This document shows, piece by piece, positions 5,344-15,252 of a stretch of 34,005 nucleotides of DNA; within the stretch, counting starts at the first letter, position 1, and every line of letters begins with the position of its first letter. The notes below the pieces were generated by a model, which was not told the DNA's origin, searched no databases, and was given only the letters and a program-made list of their open reading frames with translations. This stretch comes from Defluviitaleaceae bacterium (GTDB lineage Bacteria > Bacillota > Clostridia > Lachnospirales > WQUN01). The DNA lies in NCBI GenBank assembly GCA_009781765.1, contig WQVC01000024.1, positions 1 to 34,005 on the forward strand, written 5' to 3'. The position numbers were made by a program, and so were the translations under genes.

Positions 5344-8300
5344 ATGACTACATATTTTTTAGGCATAGACATTGGTTCAACAACAATAAAGCTCGTTGTT
5401 GCCGACGAAAATTTTCGCACGGTTTTCGGGCGGTATCGGCGGCATCATTCGGATATTAAAAATACACTTCTCGCCCTCGCCGCCGAAGCAAAAGAAGAAC
5501 TCGGGAACTTTTCCTTTCGCGCAATGATAACCGGCTCGGGGGGGCTGTCGCTTGCCGATTGGGCGGGCGTACCGTTTGTGCAGGAAGTTATTGCGGTTTC
5601 GGATTCTATCGAACGTTTCGCGCCGCAAACAAATGTTGCAATCGAAATAGGCGGCGAAGATGCCAAAATCATCTACTTTTCAAACACAATCGAGCAGCGC
5701 ATGAACGGCATTTGCGCCGGCGGAACAGGCTCGTTTATCGACCAAATGGCGACGCTTCTCAACACCGACGCCGAAGGTCTTAACGAACTCGCAAAATCGC
5801 ACACGGTAATTTACCCGGTTGCGGCACGTTGCGGCGTTTTTGCAAAAAGCGACCTGCAACCCCTTATAAATGAAGGAACTGCTCGCTCCGACCTCGCCGC
5901 GTCAATTTTCCAGGCAATTGTGAGCCAAATTATCAGCGGGCTTGCGTGCGGCAAGCCGATTCGCGGAAATATCGCGTTTTTGGGCGGGCCGCTGCATTTT
6001 CTGTCGGAGCTTCGCGCGCGATTCATCGACGTGTTAAAACTCTCGCCCGAGCAAATTGTCACCCCCGAAGAAGGGCATCTTTTTGCGGCACTCGGCGCAG
6101 CGATTCGGGCGGAATCCGAAGGCGCGGAAACCGACATCGCCGGCTTAATCGACAATTTATTGGACAAGCAGGAGCTTCCCTTCGAAATCGCGCGACTTGA
6201 ACCGCTGTTCGCCTCCCGCGAAGAATACGACGCCTTTCGCGAACGTCATGCCGGGCAAAGCATAGTGCGCGCTCCGCTCGCCGATTACTCCGGCGACTGC
6301 TTTTTCGGGCTTGACGCCGGCTCAACCACAACGAAAGCCGTTTTAATCGGCGCGGACGGCGAGCTTCTCCACTCTTTTTACGAAAGCAACGAAGGCAGTC
6401 CGCTTAACGTCGCCCGCAAAGCTCTCGCCGAAGTTTACGCCGCGCTCCCGCCGCAGGCGAAAATCCGGTATTCCTGCGTAACCGGCTACGGCGAAGGGCT
6501 GTTAAAATCCGCGCTTCACATCGACCACGGCGAAATCGAAACCGTTGCGCATTATCGTGCCGCCGCGTTTTTCGACCCCGCCGTGGATTTTATTCTCGAC
6601 ATCGGCGGGCAAGACATGAAATGCCTTCGAATAAAAAACGGCGTAATCGACACCGTTCTGCTCAACGAAGCCTGTTCGGCGGGATGCGGCTCGTTTTTGG
6701 AAACCTTCGCCCGCTCCCTCGACCTGCCCATCAACGAATTCGCCGAAAATTCTCTTTTCGCCGAAAATCCCGTTGACCTCGGTTCGCGATGCACCGTTTT
6801 TATGAACTCGCGCGTCAAGCAGGCGCAAAAAGAAGGCGCGTCCGTCGCCGACATTTCCGCCGGGCTTGCCTATTCCGTTATAAAAAACGCCCTGCAAAAA
6901 GTCATCAAAATCACCGACCCCGCGCAAATGGGTAAGCGCGTTGTTGTCCAAGGCGGAACATTCCATAACGAAGCCGTGCTTCGCGCATTCGAACTCGTAA
7001 GCGAACGCGAGGCAATTCGCCCCGAAATCGCCGGCTTGATGGGCGCGTTCGGCGCGGCACTTCTCGCCCGCGAACGCTTCCGCCCCCGCATGAAATCAAC
7101 CCTGCTTAACGCCGAATCCCTCGCCGCACTTCACGTTGATACTTCTCACACGCGCTGCAAGGCCTGCGAAAATAATTGTTTGTTGACGATAAATAAATTC
7201 GCGGGGGATTCTCCCCCGAACCCCCACGAACTTTTTGAAAAAAGTTCGACAAAAACTTTCGCGGAATCCGCGCAAAGCGCGGATTCCCATGAAGGGGTCA
7301 AGGGGACATTGTCCCCTTGCGGGGGTGCGGGGGCAGAGCCCCCGCGAACTAATCCGGCATCAAAATTCATATCCGGCAACCGCTGCGAACGCGGCTCGGG
7401 CGAAAAGGCAGAAAATTCGGATTTGCCGAATTTGTATGCGGCGAAATATAAGCGCGTGTTCGACTATGAACCGCTTTCTGCGGCGGATGCGAAACGCGGA
7501 ACGGTCGGGCTGCCGCGCGTAATGAATATGTACGAAAATTATCCGCTGTGGTTCACGTTTTTTACGGAACTCGGGTATCGTGTGGAGCTTTCGCCCAAAA
7601 GTTCGCGGGCGTTGTACGAATCGGGCATGGAGTCGATTCCCAGCGAATCGGAGTGCTATCCCGCAAAATTGGCGCACGGGCATATTATGGCCTTGATTGA
7701 ACGCGGCGTGAAATATATTTTCTATCCGTGCATTGCGTTTGAACGCGAGATTGTTTGCGGCGCGGATAAAACGTATAACTGCCCGATTGTTACGTCGTAT
7801 CCGGAAAATATTAAAAATAATGTTGAGGAAATTGCCGGCGTTCGTTTCGAAAATCCGTTTTTTAATCTCGGCGACGAGAAAAGTTTGGTTAAGCGAATGG
7901 TTGAAGAATTTTCGGATATTCCGGCGGCGGAGGTTCGTGCCGCGCTGAAAAAAGCGTTGGCGGAACAGGAAAAATATCGCGCGGATGTTCGGCAAATGGG
8001 CGATGAGGCTGTAAATTATATCGAGCGTCACGGGCTTACCGCCGTTGTTTTGGCGGGGCGTCCGTATCATATCGACCCGGAAATAAATCACGGGATTCCC
8101 GAGCTGATTACGTCGTACGGTGTGCCGGTGTTGAGCGACGACGCGGTTGCGCATTTGAAAGAAGTCGAAAGACCGCTCGGTGTGCGCGACCAATGGGCGT
8201 ATCATTCGCGGTTGTATGCGGCGGCGTTTTGGGCGCGAAACCGCGCAGACATCGAGATGATTCAGCTGACGTCGTTCGGGTGCGGGCTTGACGCCGTTAC

Positions 8301-9801
8301 CGCCGACGAAGTTCAGGAAATTCTTGAAGCGACGGGAAAAATTTTTACGTTGCTGAAAATTGATGAGGTTACGAACTTGGGTTCGGCGCGGATTCGCATT
8401 CGAAGTCTGTTTGCGGCGCGCGGCGCGAAGGACACGGAGCATGTTCCCGGAACATTCGACAGCATGAAATCATTTTCGCGGAGCTTGCGCCCGATGCGCA
8501 AACCCAAGCCGCGTCCGCCGCGAATTGTTTTTACGCAGGCGATGCGCAAAACGCACACGATTCTTTGTCCGCAAATGGCGCCGTTGCATTTCGATATTTT
8601 GCAGGAGGCGTTCCGGTCGGAGGGGTACAACATGGTTGTTATGCCTGCGATTGACCGCGCAAGTATCGACACGGGGCTGAAATATGTAAATAACGACGCC
8701 TGTTATCCCGCGCTGATTGTTGTGGGGCAGGTTATCAACGCGCTGAAATCCGGCGAATACGACCTTGATAAAGTGTCGGTTATGATGTCGCAAACCGGCG
8801 GCGGTTGTCGCGCATCGAATTATATTGCGTTTATCCGCAAGGCGTTTGCAAAGGCGGGATTTGAAAAAATTCCGGTAATTTCGTTTAACGCATTGGGGCT
8901 TGAAAAAAATCCGGGCTTCAAGTTCACGGCGGGGCTGATTAACAAGGCGATGATGGGCTTGCTTTACGGGGATTTGCTTTCGCGGGTGCTTTATCGCACA
9001 CGCCCGTATGAGGCGACAGCCGGTTCGGCAAACGCGCTGTATGATTTTTGGAACGAAAAATGCCGCGCAAGCGTTCGCAAGGGAAGTCGTCGCGTATTTA
9101 AAAAATATTGCCGCGAAATAGTTGAGGCGTTTGATGCGCTGCCGCTTCGCGATATTGAGTTGCCGAAAGTGGGCGTCGTCGGCGAAATTTTGGTGAAATA
9201 TCATCCGACCGCGAATAACGATATTGTAACGCTGTTGGAAAACGAAGGCGCGGAGGCGGTTGTGCCCGATTTAACGGATTTTGTGCTGTACAACGGATAT
9301 AATGCCAAGGTGTTGCACAAATATTTGGGCGGCTCGAAGAAGTTGAGCATAGGCGGGGCGTTGGGTGTGCGATTTATCGAGATGTATCGCAAGCACATGC
9401 GTCGCGCGCTTGAAAAATCCGCGCGATTCACCGCGCCCATCGACATCGACAAAATGGCGGAGCTTGCAAAGCCGATTGTTTCCGTGTGCAACATCACCGG
9501 CGAGGGGTGGTTTCTTACCGCCGAAATGGTTGAGCTGATTCACACCGGCGTGAACAATATTGTTTGCACGCAGCCGTTTGCCTGTTTGCCGAACCACGTT
9601 GTGGGCAAGGGGATAATCAAAAATTTGCATAACAATTATCCGAACTCGAACATCGTTGCCGTGGATTACGACCCCGGCGCAAGCGAAGTTAATCAGCTTA
9701 ACCGAATTAAGTTGATGCTTTCGGCGGCGCGGCGGAATATGGCAAAGCCGGATGTCGCGCCGGCAGAGCGAGCTGAACGGCGAGAGTCTGTAGAAGTTTG
9801 A
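5344..9801 (+). CDS. Giant 2-hydroxyacyl-CoA dehydratase activase (tandem BcrAD/BadFG ATPases plus DUF2229/dehydratase-like part)
   Basis: The 1485-residue product has two ASKHA ATPase domains. The first begins [12 protein letters not shown] near residue 5 and has C-A-G-G-T-G-S-F and a later A-A-R-C-G-V-F-A-K. The second begins [12 protein letters not shown] near 320, with C-S-A-G-C-G-S-F and S-R-C-T-V-F-M. These Cys residues match the cluster ligands of activators such as HgdC, which use ATP to drive low-potential electron transfer to 2-hydroxyacyl-CoA dehydratases. From about residue 718 a DUF2229-like and dehydratase-like region follows ([23 protein letters not shown]). The family is usually about 1400 residues. 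Here residues 620-675 are a translated palindromic element between K[13 protein letters not shown] and I-S-G-N-R-C-E-R-G. The start has GGAGGA seven bases upstream. The physiological partner is unknown. Confidence 0.9.
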   Translation: MTTYFLGIDIGSTTIKLVVADENFRTVFGRYRRHHSDIKNTLLALAAEAKEELGNFSFRAMITGSGGLSLADWAGVPFVQEVIAVSDSIERFAPQTNVAIEIGGEDAKIIYFSNTIEQRMNGICAGGTGSFIDQMATLLNTDAEGLNELAKSHTVIYPVAARCGVFAKSDLQPLINEGTARSDLAASIFQAIVSQIISGLACGKPIRGNIAFLGGPLHFLSELRARFIDVLKLSPEQIVTPEEGHLFAALGAAIRAESEGAETDIAGLIDNLLDKQELPFEIARLEPLFASREEYDAFRERHAGQSIVRAPLADYSGDCFFGLDAGSTTTKAVLIGADGELLHSFYESNEGSPLNVARKALAEVYAALPPQAKIRYSCVTGYGEGLLKSALHIDHGEIETVAHYRAAAFFDPAVDFILDIGGQDMKCLRIKNGVIDTVLLNEACSAGCGSFLETFARSLDLPINEFAENSLFAENPVDLGSRCTVFMNSRVKQAQKEGASVADISAGLAYSVIKNALQKVIKITDPAQMGKRVVVQGGTFHNEAVLRAFELVSEREAIRPEIAGLMGAFGAALLARERFRPRMKSTLLNAESLAALHVDTSHTRCKACENNCLLTINKFAGDSPPNPHELFEKSSTKTFAESAQSADSHEGVKGTLSPCGGAGAEPPRTNPASKFISGNRCERGSGEKAENSDLPNLYAAKYKRVFDYEPLSAADAKRGTVGLPRVMNMYENYPLWFTFFTELGYRVELSPKSSRALYESGMESIPSESECYPAKLAHGHIMALIERGVKYIFYPCIAFEREIVCGADKTYNCPIVTSYPENIKNNVEEIAGVRFENPFFNLGDEKSLVKRMVEEFSDIPAAEVRAALKKALAEQEKYRADVRQMGDEAVNYIERHGLTAVVLAGRPYHIDPEINHGIPELITSYGVPVLSDDAVAHLKEVERPLGVRDQWAYHSRLYAAAFWARNRADIEMIQLTSFGCGLDAVTADEVQEILEATGKIFTLLKIDEVTNLGSARIRIRSLFAARGAKDTEHVPGTFDSMKSFSRSLRPMRKPKPRPPRIVFTQAMRKTHTILCPQMAPLHFDILQEAFRSEGYNMVVMPAIDRASIDTGLKYVNNDACYPALIVVGQVINALKSGEYDLDKVSVMMSQTGGGCRASNYIAFIRKAFAKAGFEKIPVISFNALGLEKNPGFKFTAGLINKAMMGLLYGDLLSRVLYRTRPYEATAGSANALYDFWNEKCRASVRKGSRRVFKKYCREIVEAFDALPLRDIELPKVGVVGEILVKYHPTANNDIVTLLENEGAEAVVPDLTDFVLYNGYNAKVLHKYLGGSKKLSIGGALGVRFIEMYRKHMRRALEKSARFTAPIDIDKMAELAKPIVSVCNITGEGWFLTAEMVELIHTGVNNIVCTQPFACLPNHVVGKGIIKNLHNNYPNSNIVAVDYDPGASEVNQLNRIKLMLSAARRNMAKPDVAPAERAERRESVEV
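7201..7368. repeat. Compound palindromic element, copy A2, inserted in frame in the activase gene
   Basis: The 168-bp segment is bounded by AAATTC at 7195-7200 and again at 7363-7368, consistent with a 6-bp target duplication. Ends GCGGGGG (7201-7207) and CCCCCGC (7339-7345) pair. Three perfect hairpins lie between: CGAACTTTTT/AAAAAGTTCG (7227-7248), GGAATCCGCGC/GCGCGGATTCC (7263-7287) and CAAGGGGAC/GTCCCCTTG (7299-7319). It keeps the plan of the other A copies while two hairpin sequences differ. It encodes 56 residues with no stop. Confidence 0.85.
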
Positions 9802-9803
9802 AG

Positions 9804-9899
9804 CAGACCTGTCCCGAAGCTGTAATTTTCGTTGCGGGGCAGCTCGGCAAGTTGCGCCACTCGCCTCACCGAAAATTTTTAAGCTGTAGGATATGTCTG
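9804..9899. repeat. Palindromic element B2
   Basis: CAGACCTGTCC (9804-9814) pairs imperfectly with GGATATGTCTG (9889-9899), and AGCTGTAATTTTCG pairs with CGAAAATTTTTAAGCT inside. It shares several blocks with B1 at 4830-4970, including GCTCGGCAAG. The B1 and B2 copies bracket the activase gene. Confidence 0.65.
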
Positions 9900-9931
9900 A
9901 TATGTAGAATTTCGCAAAAGGAGGTTGTCCG

Positions 9932-10273
9932 GTGAATATTCAAATTTTCGGCAAAAGCAAGTGCTTCGACACAAAAAAGGCGGAACGTTGGTTCAAGGAG
10001 CGGAAAATAAAATATCAGCTCATTGACCTGCCGCGATTCGGGATGTCGAAGGGCGAATATCAAAGCGTAAAAAGTGCCGCCGGCGGCATTGATAATTTAA
10101 TTGATGTCAAGTCAAAGGAATACGAAAAAAATTTCATCGCCTACACCTCCGACGCGGACGAAATCGAATCGCGCCTTTTGGACAGCCCCGGCATGTTTAA
10201 AACGCCGATTGTGCGAAACGGCAAAAAAGCAACGGTGGGTTACGCGCCGGAGGTTTGGGCGGAGTGGAGTTAG
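9932..10273 (+). CDS. ArsC/Spx-family thioredoxin-fold protein
   Basis: The 113-residue product starts with GTG, supported by AAGGAGG nine bases upstream. It begins I-Q-I-F-G-K-S-K-C-F-D-T-K-K-A-E-R-W-F, the ArsC/Spx fold with a single N-terminal Cys followed by D-T-x-K. It then has I-K-Y-Q-L-I-D-L and later T-P-I-V-R-N-G-K, matching the cis-Pro and R-x-G region. The family includes arsenate reductases and the redox-sensing regulator Spx; no other arsenic gene is near. Only one Cys is present, so neither an arsenate reductase relay nor a CXXC redox switch is evident. It follows the activase gene after element B2. A redox-related role is an inference. Confidence 0.75.
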   Translation: MNIQIFGKSKCFDTKKAERWFKERKIKYQLIDLPRFGMSKGEYQSVKSAAGGIDNLIDVKSKEYEKNFIAYTSDADEIESRLLDSPGMFKTPIVRNGKKATVGYAPEVWAEWS

Positions 10274-10310
10274 GGCGTGTCGGTTAAGTCGTCCCTTTTT
10301 CGCCTTGTGC

Positions 10311-10339
10311 AGCGAACGGACTTCTCAAGTACGTTCGCT
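10311..10339. terminator. Hairpin between convergent genes
   Basis: AGCGAACG (10311-10318) and CGTTCGCT (10332-10339) form an 8-base stem at the meeting point of the ArsC-like gene and the hsdR remnant. There is no strong T-tract on either side, so terminator activity is plausible but not certain. Confidence 0.4.
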
Positions 10340-13325
10340 ATATCAACCCCGAATACTTATCAAAAAAATTCAGCATCCTGTTAATTATACTGCGCTTTTT
10401 GGCGGTGCGGTTGCCGCCTCCGAAACGTGAAACCGGCGGCATAATTTTGTCAATATCCGTGCCGGCGGTTTTTAACATGCCGTCACGAAACGAAATATCA
10501 ATAAAACGGCATGTTTCTTCGGCGTTTAATTTCTCGTCGGCGATAAGGACGGTTAAGTCCTCTTCTTTTCGTGCCTGTACGAATCGTTGCCACTCTGTGC
10601 CGGAAGCACCCGACACATTAACTTGTTCAATAAAGCGTTCGATAAGCTCCTTTTTGCTTCGCAGTTCAATGCCGGAAGCAACGGCCTTGCGGACGGATTC
10701 AATAATCGTTTTATCTCCGGTTGCGTGATATTTTTCCGCCAACATAAGAATATAGTCAATATTTACCGAAACCTGCTTTATCAGCTCCGACTCGAAAACA
10801 ACATCATCGTTAATATTTTCTTTTTCGCCGGCTTTGCCGCCGCGAAAATCTTGGTAGAAGTCAATGTAGGTGCTTTGGTAATCTTGAAAATCCCTGTCGG
10901 ATAATATTTCCTTGCCCGCAAAATCATCAAAAGCGGACAGGATGTTTTTCAGGCGCAAAATCGCTCCGAAAAGTCGGATAAACTCTTTTTGCGCCTCATC
11001 GCCGATAATCGGCGCACCAACAGGAAAATTTTTTGATAACTCGGCTATCAATTCTGTATAACCCGGCTTGTATTCGCCGTTATGGTCGAAGCCGTTGTAA
11101 TAGTCGGCAAAGGTTTTTAACAGTACAATGCCGCCGGCTTCTTTGTTTCCGAACAGGGCAATCGCATCATCCGTTGCTTGCTTGAGGTCGCGAAAACAAA
11201 CGATATTGCCGAAAGTTTTTACGCTGTTCAAAATGCGATTTGTGCGCGAATACGCCTGAATCAGGCCGTGCATTTTTAAATTTTTATCAACCCAAAGCGT
11301 GTTGAGAGTAGTTGCGTCAAATCCCGTCAAAAACATATTAACGACAATCAGCAAGTCAATTTCGCGATTTTTCACGCGCAAAGAAACATCCTTGTAGTAA
11401 TTTTGAAATTTTTCGGCGGATGTATCGTAGTTTGTGTTGAAGGTTGCATTGTAATCATTTATTGCATGTGTTAAAAATTCGCGCGAAGTGGTGTCGAGCC
11501 TGTCGTTATCAAAATCCTCATCAGCGAAAACATCTTCGTCTTCGTTCGGGCTGTAGCTGAAAATAGTTGCTACGGTTAAGTTTCGGTTTTTTTCGGCAAG
11601 TTTAAATTCCTCGTAATACTTTTTTGCCATCGGGACAGACGACACCGCAAAAATCGAGTTGAATCCGTCAACTCTGCTCGTTTTTTTACTTCTTCGGTTT
11701 GCCTGCTCTTGTCGCCGGCAACGGCTTGAACATTTGTTATGCTTCGGTGCAGATAAGCGGAGCGGTTCATTTTCCTGTATGTTTTTCGGTCGAAATGTTC
11801 GAGGATATAGGCAACAATCTTGCGAATCCGTTCCGGTGCGCCCATGGCTTTTTCAATATCAATCGCCTTTACCTGTTTTTCATCAACGCCGGATTTTTGT
11901 TTTACGGTATTGATGAAATCAATGCGAAACGGCAGCACATTGCCGTCATTTATGGCGTCAACGATGGTATATGTATGAAGTTTATCGCCAAAGGCTTGGG
12001 GCGTTGTTCTTGTGATGTTACTGCCGCTTGTATTGGCGGCAAAAATCGGCGTTCCCGTAAATCCGAAAATATGGTAATGCTTAAATGCCCTGATGATTTT
12101 TTGGTGCATGTCGCCAAACTGCGAGCGGTGGCATTCGTCAAAATAATAACGATATGCTTTTTATAAATATCGTGCGCCTTGTTTTTGGAAACGAAAATAT
12201 CTAACTTTTGGATTGTAGTGATGATAATGCGAGTATTTGCATCTTCAAGCTGTTTTTGCAAAATGCGTGTAGACGAATTGCTGTTTGCCGCGCCTTTTTC
12301 GAAGCGGTCGTACTCTTTCATGGTTTGATAATCAAGGTCTTTGCGGTCAACAACAAACAGCACCTTGTTCACCCCGTCAATAGCCGTTGCAAGTTGCGCT
12401 GTTTTGAAGCTCGTTAAGGTTTTCCCGCTTCCCGTTGTGTGCCAAATATAGCCGCCGGCGTCGGTTGAGCCTGTTTTTTTGTAATTGGTTGAAACGATAA
12501 TGTGTAATGCACAAGAATATTCAAAATCGTGTGTTTTGCCAAAAATGTTTTGGTAAAGTCAACAAGGTCGGCAATAACTTTGTTATTTGCATCCGCCCAA
12601 CAGGACGTAAATTCAAAGCTGTTGCTTGTTTTTTTCCGACGTTCGCTTGCGCCGTGTTCTTTTATATGAGCATTGCGGGTTGTGTTGCTGTAATATTTTG
12701 TACTTGTGCCGTTTGAAATTACAAAAATTTGCACATATTCATATAGCCCGCCAGCCGCCCAAAAGCTGTCGCGCTGATACCGCTTTATTTGATTAAACGC
12801 TTCACGAACAGCCGTGCCGCGCCGTTTCAGCTCTACGTGAACGAGGGGCAAGCCGTTTACGAGAATAGTTACATCGTAGCGTGTGTCATGCGTGCCGCCG
12901 CTTTCTTCGTATTGGTTGAGTACCTGCAAGCGGTTGTTGTGAACGTTCTTTTTGTCAATCAACTTCACGTTTTTTGTGCTTCCGTCATCACGAATAAGCA
13001 CCTGAACATGGTCGCCTTGGATTTTGCGGGTTTTTTCAACAATTCCCTCCGAATTATTTGCGACAGAGCTTCTGAAAAATCGCTCCCATTCGCTGTCGGT
13101 GAAGGCAAAGCCGTTCAGTGCTTCAAGTTGGGTGCGCAGGTTCGCAATGAGTGCGGTTTCGCCGGTGATATGTACGCGCTCATATCCCTGCCGGGACAAC
13201 ATGTTAATGAACTCGCGTTCTAAATCCGCCTCGCTTTGATAATCCGACGCCGACCGACCGTCGGAGATGTATTCGCAAACAACGGTGGATTGGTCTGTGC
13301 TGGTTATTATGCTGTAGTTGCTCAT
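10338..13325 (-). pseudogene. hsdR: Type I restriction endonuclease subunit R, broken by at least three lesions
   Basis: The remnant is clearly HsdR. The N-terminal nuclease part has D-V-T-I-L-V-N-G-L-P-L-V-H-V-E-L-K-R. The motor has H-T-T-G-S-G-K-T-L-T-S (Walker A), D-E-C-H-R-S, F-G-F-T-G-T-P-I-F and later A-Y-S-R-T-N-R. It is split over four reading-frame segments. Near 12492-12508 the sequence jumps from I-L-V-H-Y to V-S-T-N-Y-K-K in another frame, losing the segment that normally carries M-R-P-Y-Q. At 12140-12143 one base is missing from an A-run at D-E-C-H. At 11681-11687 a poly-T (poly-A in the gene) run is one base short before G-F-N-S-I-F-A-V. The start chosen is ATG at 13325, seven bases after the upstream gene's stop. 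Restriction activity should be absent if these lesions are real. Confidence 0.85.
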
Positions 13326-13332
13326 AGTGATG

Positions 13333-14100
13333 TTACTCTCCTCGCTCATTATCCTTAGCTTTTTTATCTTTTATTTTTCTACATTGGTTATATATTCTAT
13401 CGAACGCAATAAACGTGACCGAACTTTCAAGAGCAATTCTATTGAAATCCATCCATATCACATTTTGAACAAGCGAAATGTTAATAATGAGTTCAATTCG
13501 AGAAATGACTATAATGCAAAACGCCGCCACACAGGCAAATAATTGAAATTTGTCTTCGCGAAAAAAATCTCTAAATCTTTCTTTTTTTGAAGATGCGCTA
13601 AAAAAAGAATCAATAAGAAGGATATATAATACTGCTTTTTTATCGCTATCGGTATATGAGTGGTTTTCTGTGTCATCTGTCAACGTTGTATCATTATTTT
13701 TTTTCTTGAATTTACTGAAAAGCTCGTATATTTTTCCGTAAAATTGCGATGTATAGCAAGTTAGTATTAGTGTTAATGTCGTTGAAGTATATAATGAGAA
13801 AAGTTGATGTGCAGTGATTCTTATGAGCAAATTATAGGAAGCAAAAAATATAAAAATGGTGATGATAGTGACGAGCAAGAAGCATTCAATTATGTATAAA
13901 GCCTTATACAGCGTCAACACTATGAATACTTTTCTCCTGTTTTTATTGTAAAGCATTTCCAACTTGCTTTCAAAGTCATCCTTGTAAAGCAAGGCAAAGA
14001 AAAAGAAAATTCTCCTCCCAAGCTCAAAAAAAATTTTCTTACTTGCAAGCAATGCCACAAAACTAATAGTTAAGGTCAATAAAAAACTAATTATACCCAT
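13333..14100 (-). CDS. A+T-rich membrane protein of unknown function inside the restriction locus
   Basis: The 255-residue product is not recognised. It has about four hydrophobic segments: residues 3-20, a long one near 58-90, one near 97-118, and one near 183-212. Charged loops between them include K-K-K-N-N-D-T-T and S-S-K-K-E-R-F-R-D-F-F. The DNA is visibly richer in A and T than its neighbours, suggesting separate acquisition. It lies between hsdS and hsdR on the same strand, ends seven bases before the hsdR start, and begins 15 bases after the hsdS stop, so it is cotranscribed with the system. Type I loci often carry accessory genes between subunits; an accessory immunity role is an inference only. 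Confidence 0.7.
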   Translation of the reverse strand: MGIISFLLTLTISFVALLASKKIFFELGRRIFFFFALLYKDDFESKLEMLYNKNRRKVFIVLTLYKALYIIECFLLVTIITIFIFFASYNLLIRITAHQLFSLYTSTTLTLILTCYTSQFYGKIYELFSKFKKKNNDTTLTDDTENHSYTDSDKKAVLYILLIDSFFSASSKKERFRDFFREDKFQLFACVAAFCIIVISRIELIINISLVQNVIWMDFNRIALESSVTFIAFDRIYNQCRKIKDKKAKDNERGE

Positions 14101-14115
14101 ACTCTCCCTTATCGT

Positions 14116-15252
14116 TTATTTCAATTTTTCAAATAATAGTAACTTATCCCTGTAATATTCGTACTGTTTTTGCCGCGCCGCTATTTCGGCGGGCAAGCCG
14201 CTTGATATGTCGGTTACGAGCGCGTCGAAGCGGTCGAGGATTGCAACAATGCGGGTTTGCTTCTCAAAAGATGGCTGAGGTATAGGAATTTTGTTTAAGT
14301 TTTGTTTGTTTAGTTTCGGTTGTGCTGCCGTCGAAATGAAACAACTCAAGTCAATGGCATTGAGATAAAACTCAATAAACCTTCGTTCTTCATAAGTGTT
14401 GAATTGCAACACATGAGCATGATTATTAACCCATATTTTCCCGCTTGCGGAAAAGGCAACGGGCGTGTTTCGAGTCAACAAATTTGCTCCGTCTTCTGAA
14501 ACAAGGAGAAAATCGCCCTCAAAAATGTAATCGGCAACATAGTCTACAATTCCGGACGCACCGTAGTAAGGGTATTTGCCTACTTGGCGAACGCCTTTTG
14601 TTACAGGCCTCCTCTTTGAGTCGAGGTTTTTTCCAAGCTCTCCAAGCGGTACAGTTGCCACATCATCGCCGAATGATAACAACTTGTCACGATAATAAGC
14701 ATATTGCTTTTTGCGTGCTGTAAGCTCCGTGAAATTGTCCAAAATGCGGACAATTTCACGTTGCACCGCAAGCGGCGGCAGGGGGATTGGGTAATTCCTT
14801 ATAATTCCTGCATTGATGTTGGATTGTGAACCCTGCCCAAGCGACTTTAATTCTTCGTACTTGTTGCAAAGCCAATAGTATACGTAACGATACGTTGCCT
14901 TGTTTTCATTAACTTGCAAATTACAATACGCTTGATTTGTCGTGAGAGGAATTTTATTCACAGCAACTTTCGCTGCCGTTGCTCCATACATTGCTACAAT
15001 TACGCAGTTTTTCGGAATTCGTTTTGCCGAAGAGCTTTCAAGTCCTTTTGCTGTAATCATAACGCCGGTTTCGGTTATGTTTGCCCAATCAACTTCCTGT
15101 GTTCTGAGCCACGGAATATCGCCACCATAAAAGTCACTTCGGGCGGTGTTTGGGGTTCCGCCTGATGAAATTTTTTCGCACACTTGCTCAATTGTTACAA
15201 ACTCCACCCCACCGGGGCAAAGCTCCGCAATAAGCCTGTCAAGCCTGCTCAC
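14116..15252 (-). CDS. hsdS: Type I restriction-modification specificity subunit S (complete)
   Basis: The product is about 378 residues with the HsdS plan: a first target-recognition domain, a central conserved helix with E-L-T-A-R-K-K-Q-Y-A-Y-Y-R-D-K-L-L, a second recognition domain, and a C-terminal conserved helix with E-I-A-A-R-Q-K-Q-Y-E-Y-Y-R-D-K-L-L. The two helices are an internal repeat that spaces the recognition domains. GTG at 15252 was chosen because AGAAGG lies eight bases upstream and the same arrangement precedes the hsdS fragment's ATG at 17897. The gene overlaps the end of yhcG by 14 bases. It appears intact, but its HsdM partner here is truncated, so it may act with another methyltransferase or be inactive. 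Confidence 0.85.
   Translation of the reverse strand: MSRLDRLIAELCPGGVEFVTIEQVCEKISSGGTPNTARSDFYGGDIPWLRTQEVDWANITETGVMITAKGLESSSAKRIPKNCVIVAMYGATAAKVAVNKIPLTTNQAYCNLQVNENKATYRYVYYWLCNKYEELKSLGQGSQSNINAGIIRNYPIPLPPLAVQREIVRILDNFTELTARKKQYAYYRDKLLSFGDDVATVPLGELGKNLDSKRRPVTKGVRQVGKYPYYGASGIVDYVADYIFEGDFLLVSEDGANLLTRNTPVAFSASGKIWVNNHAHVLQFNTYEERRFIEFYLNAIDLSCFISTAAQPKLNKQNLNKIPIPQPSFEKQTRIVAILDRFDALVTDISSGLPAEIAARQKQYEYYRDKLLLFEKLK

Noticed and set aside
7201-7368. Intron or frameshift explanation of the activase insertion
   Set aside because: The frame stays open through the block, its length is a multiple of three, and the palindromic structure matches intergenic copies; no intron core is visible.
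7360-9204. Long minus-strand open frames opposite the activase gene
   Set aside because: They are basic, motif-free shadows of a well-conserved gene with codon-position G+C bias.
10338-11645. A separate, complete gene for the hsdR C-terminal frame
   Set aside because: It begins mid-domain, and its apparent start is inside the conserved F-A-V-S-S-V-P-M-A-K-K-Y-Y segment of HsdR; it is one piece of the broken gene.
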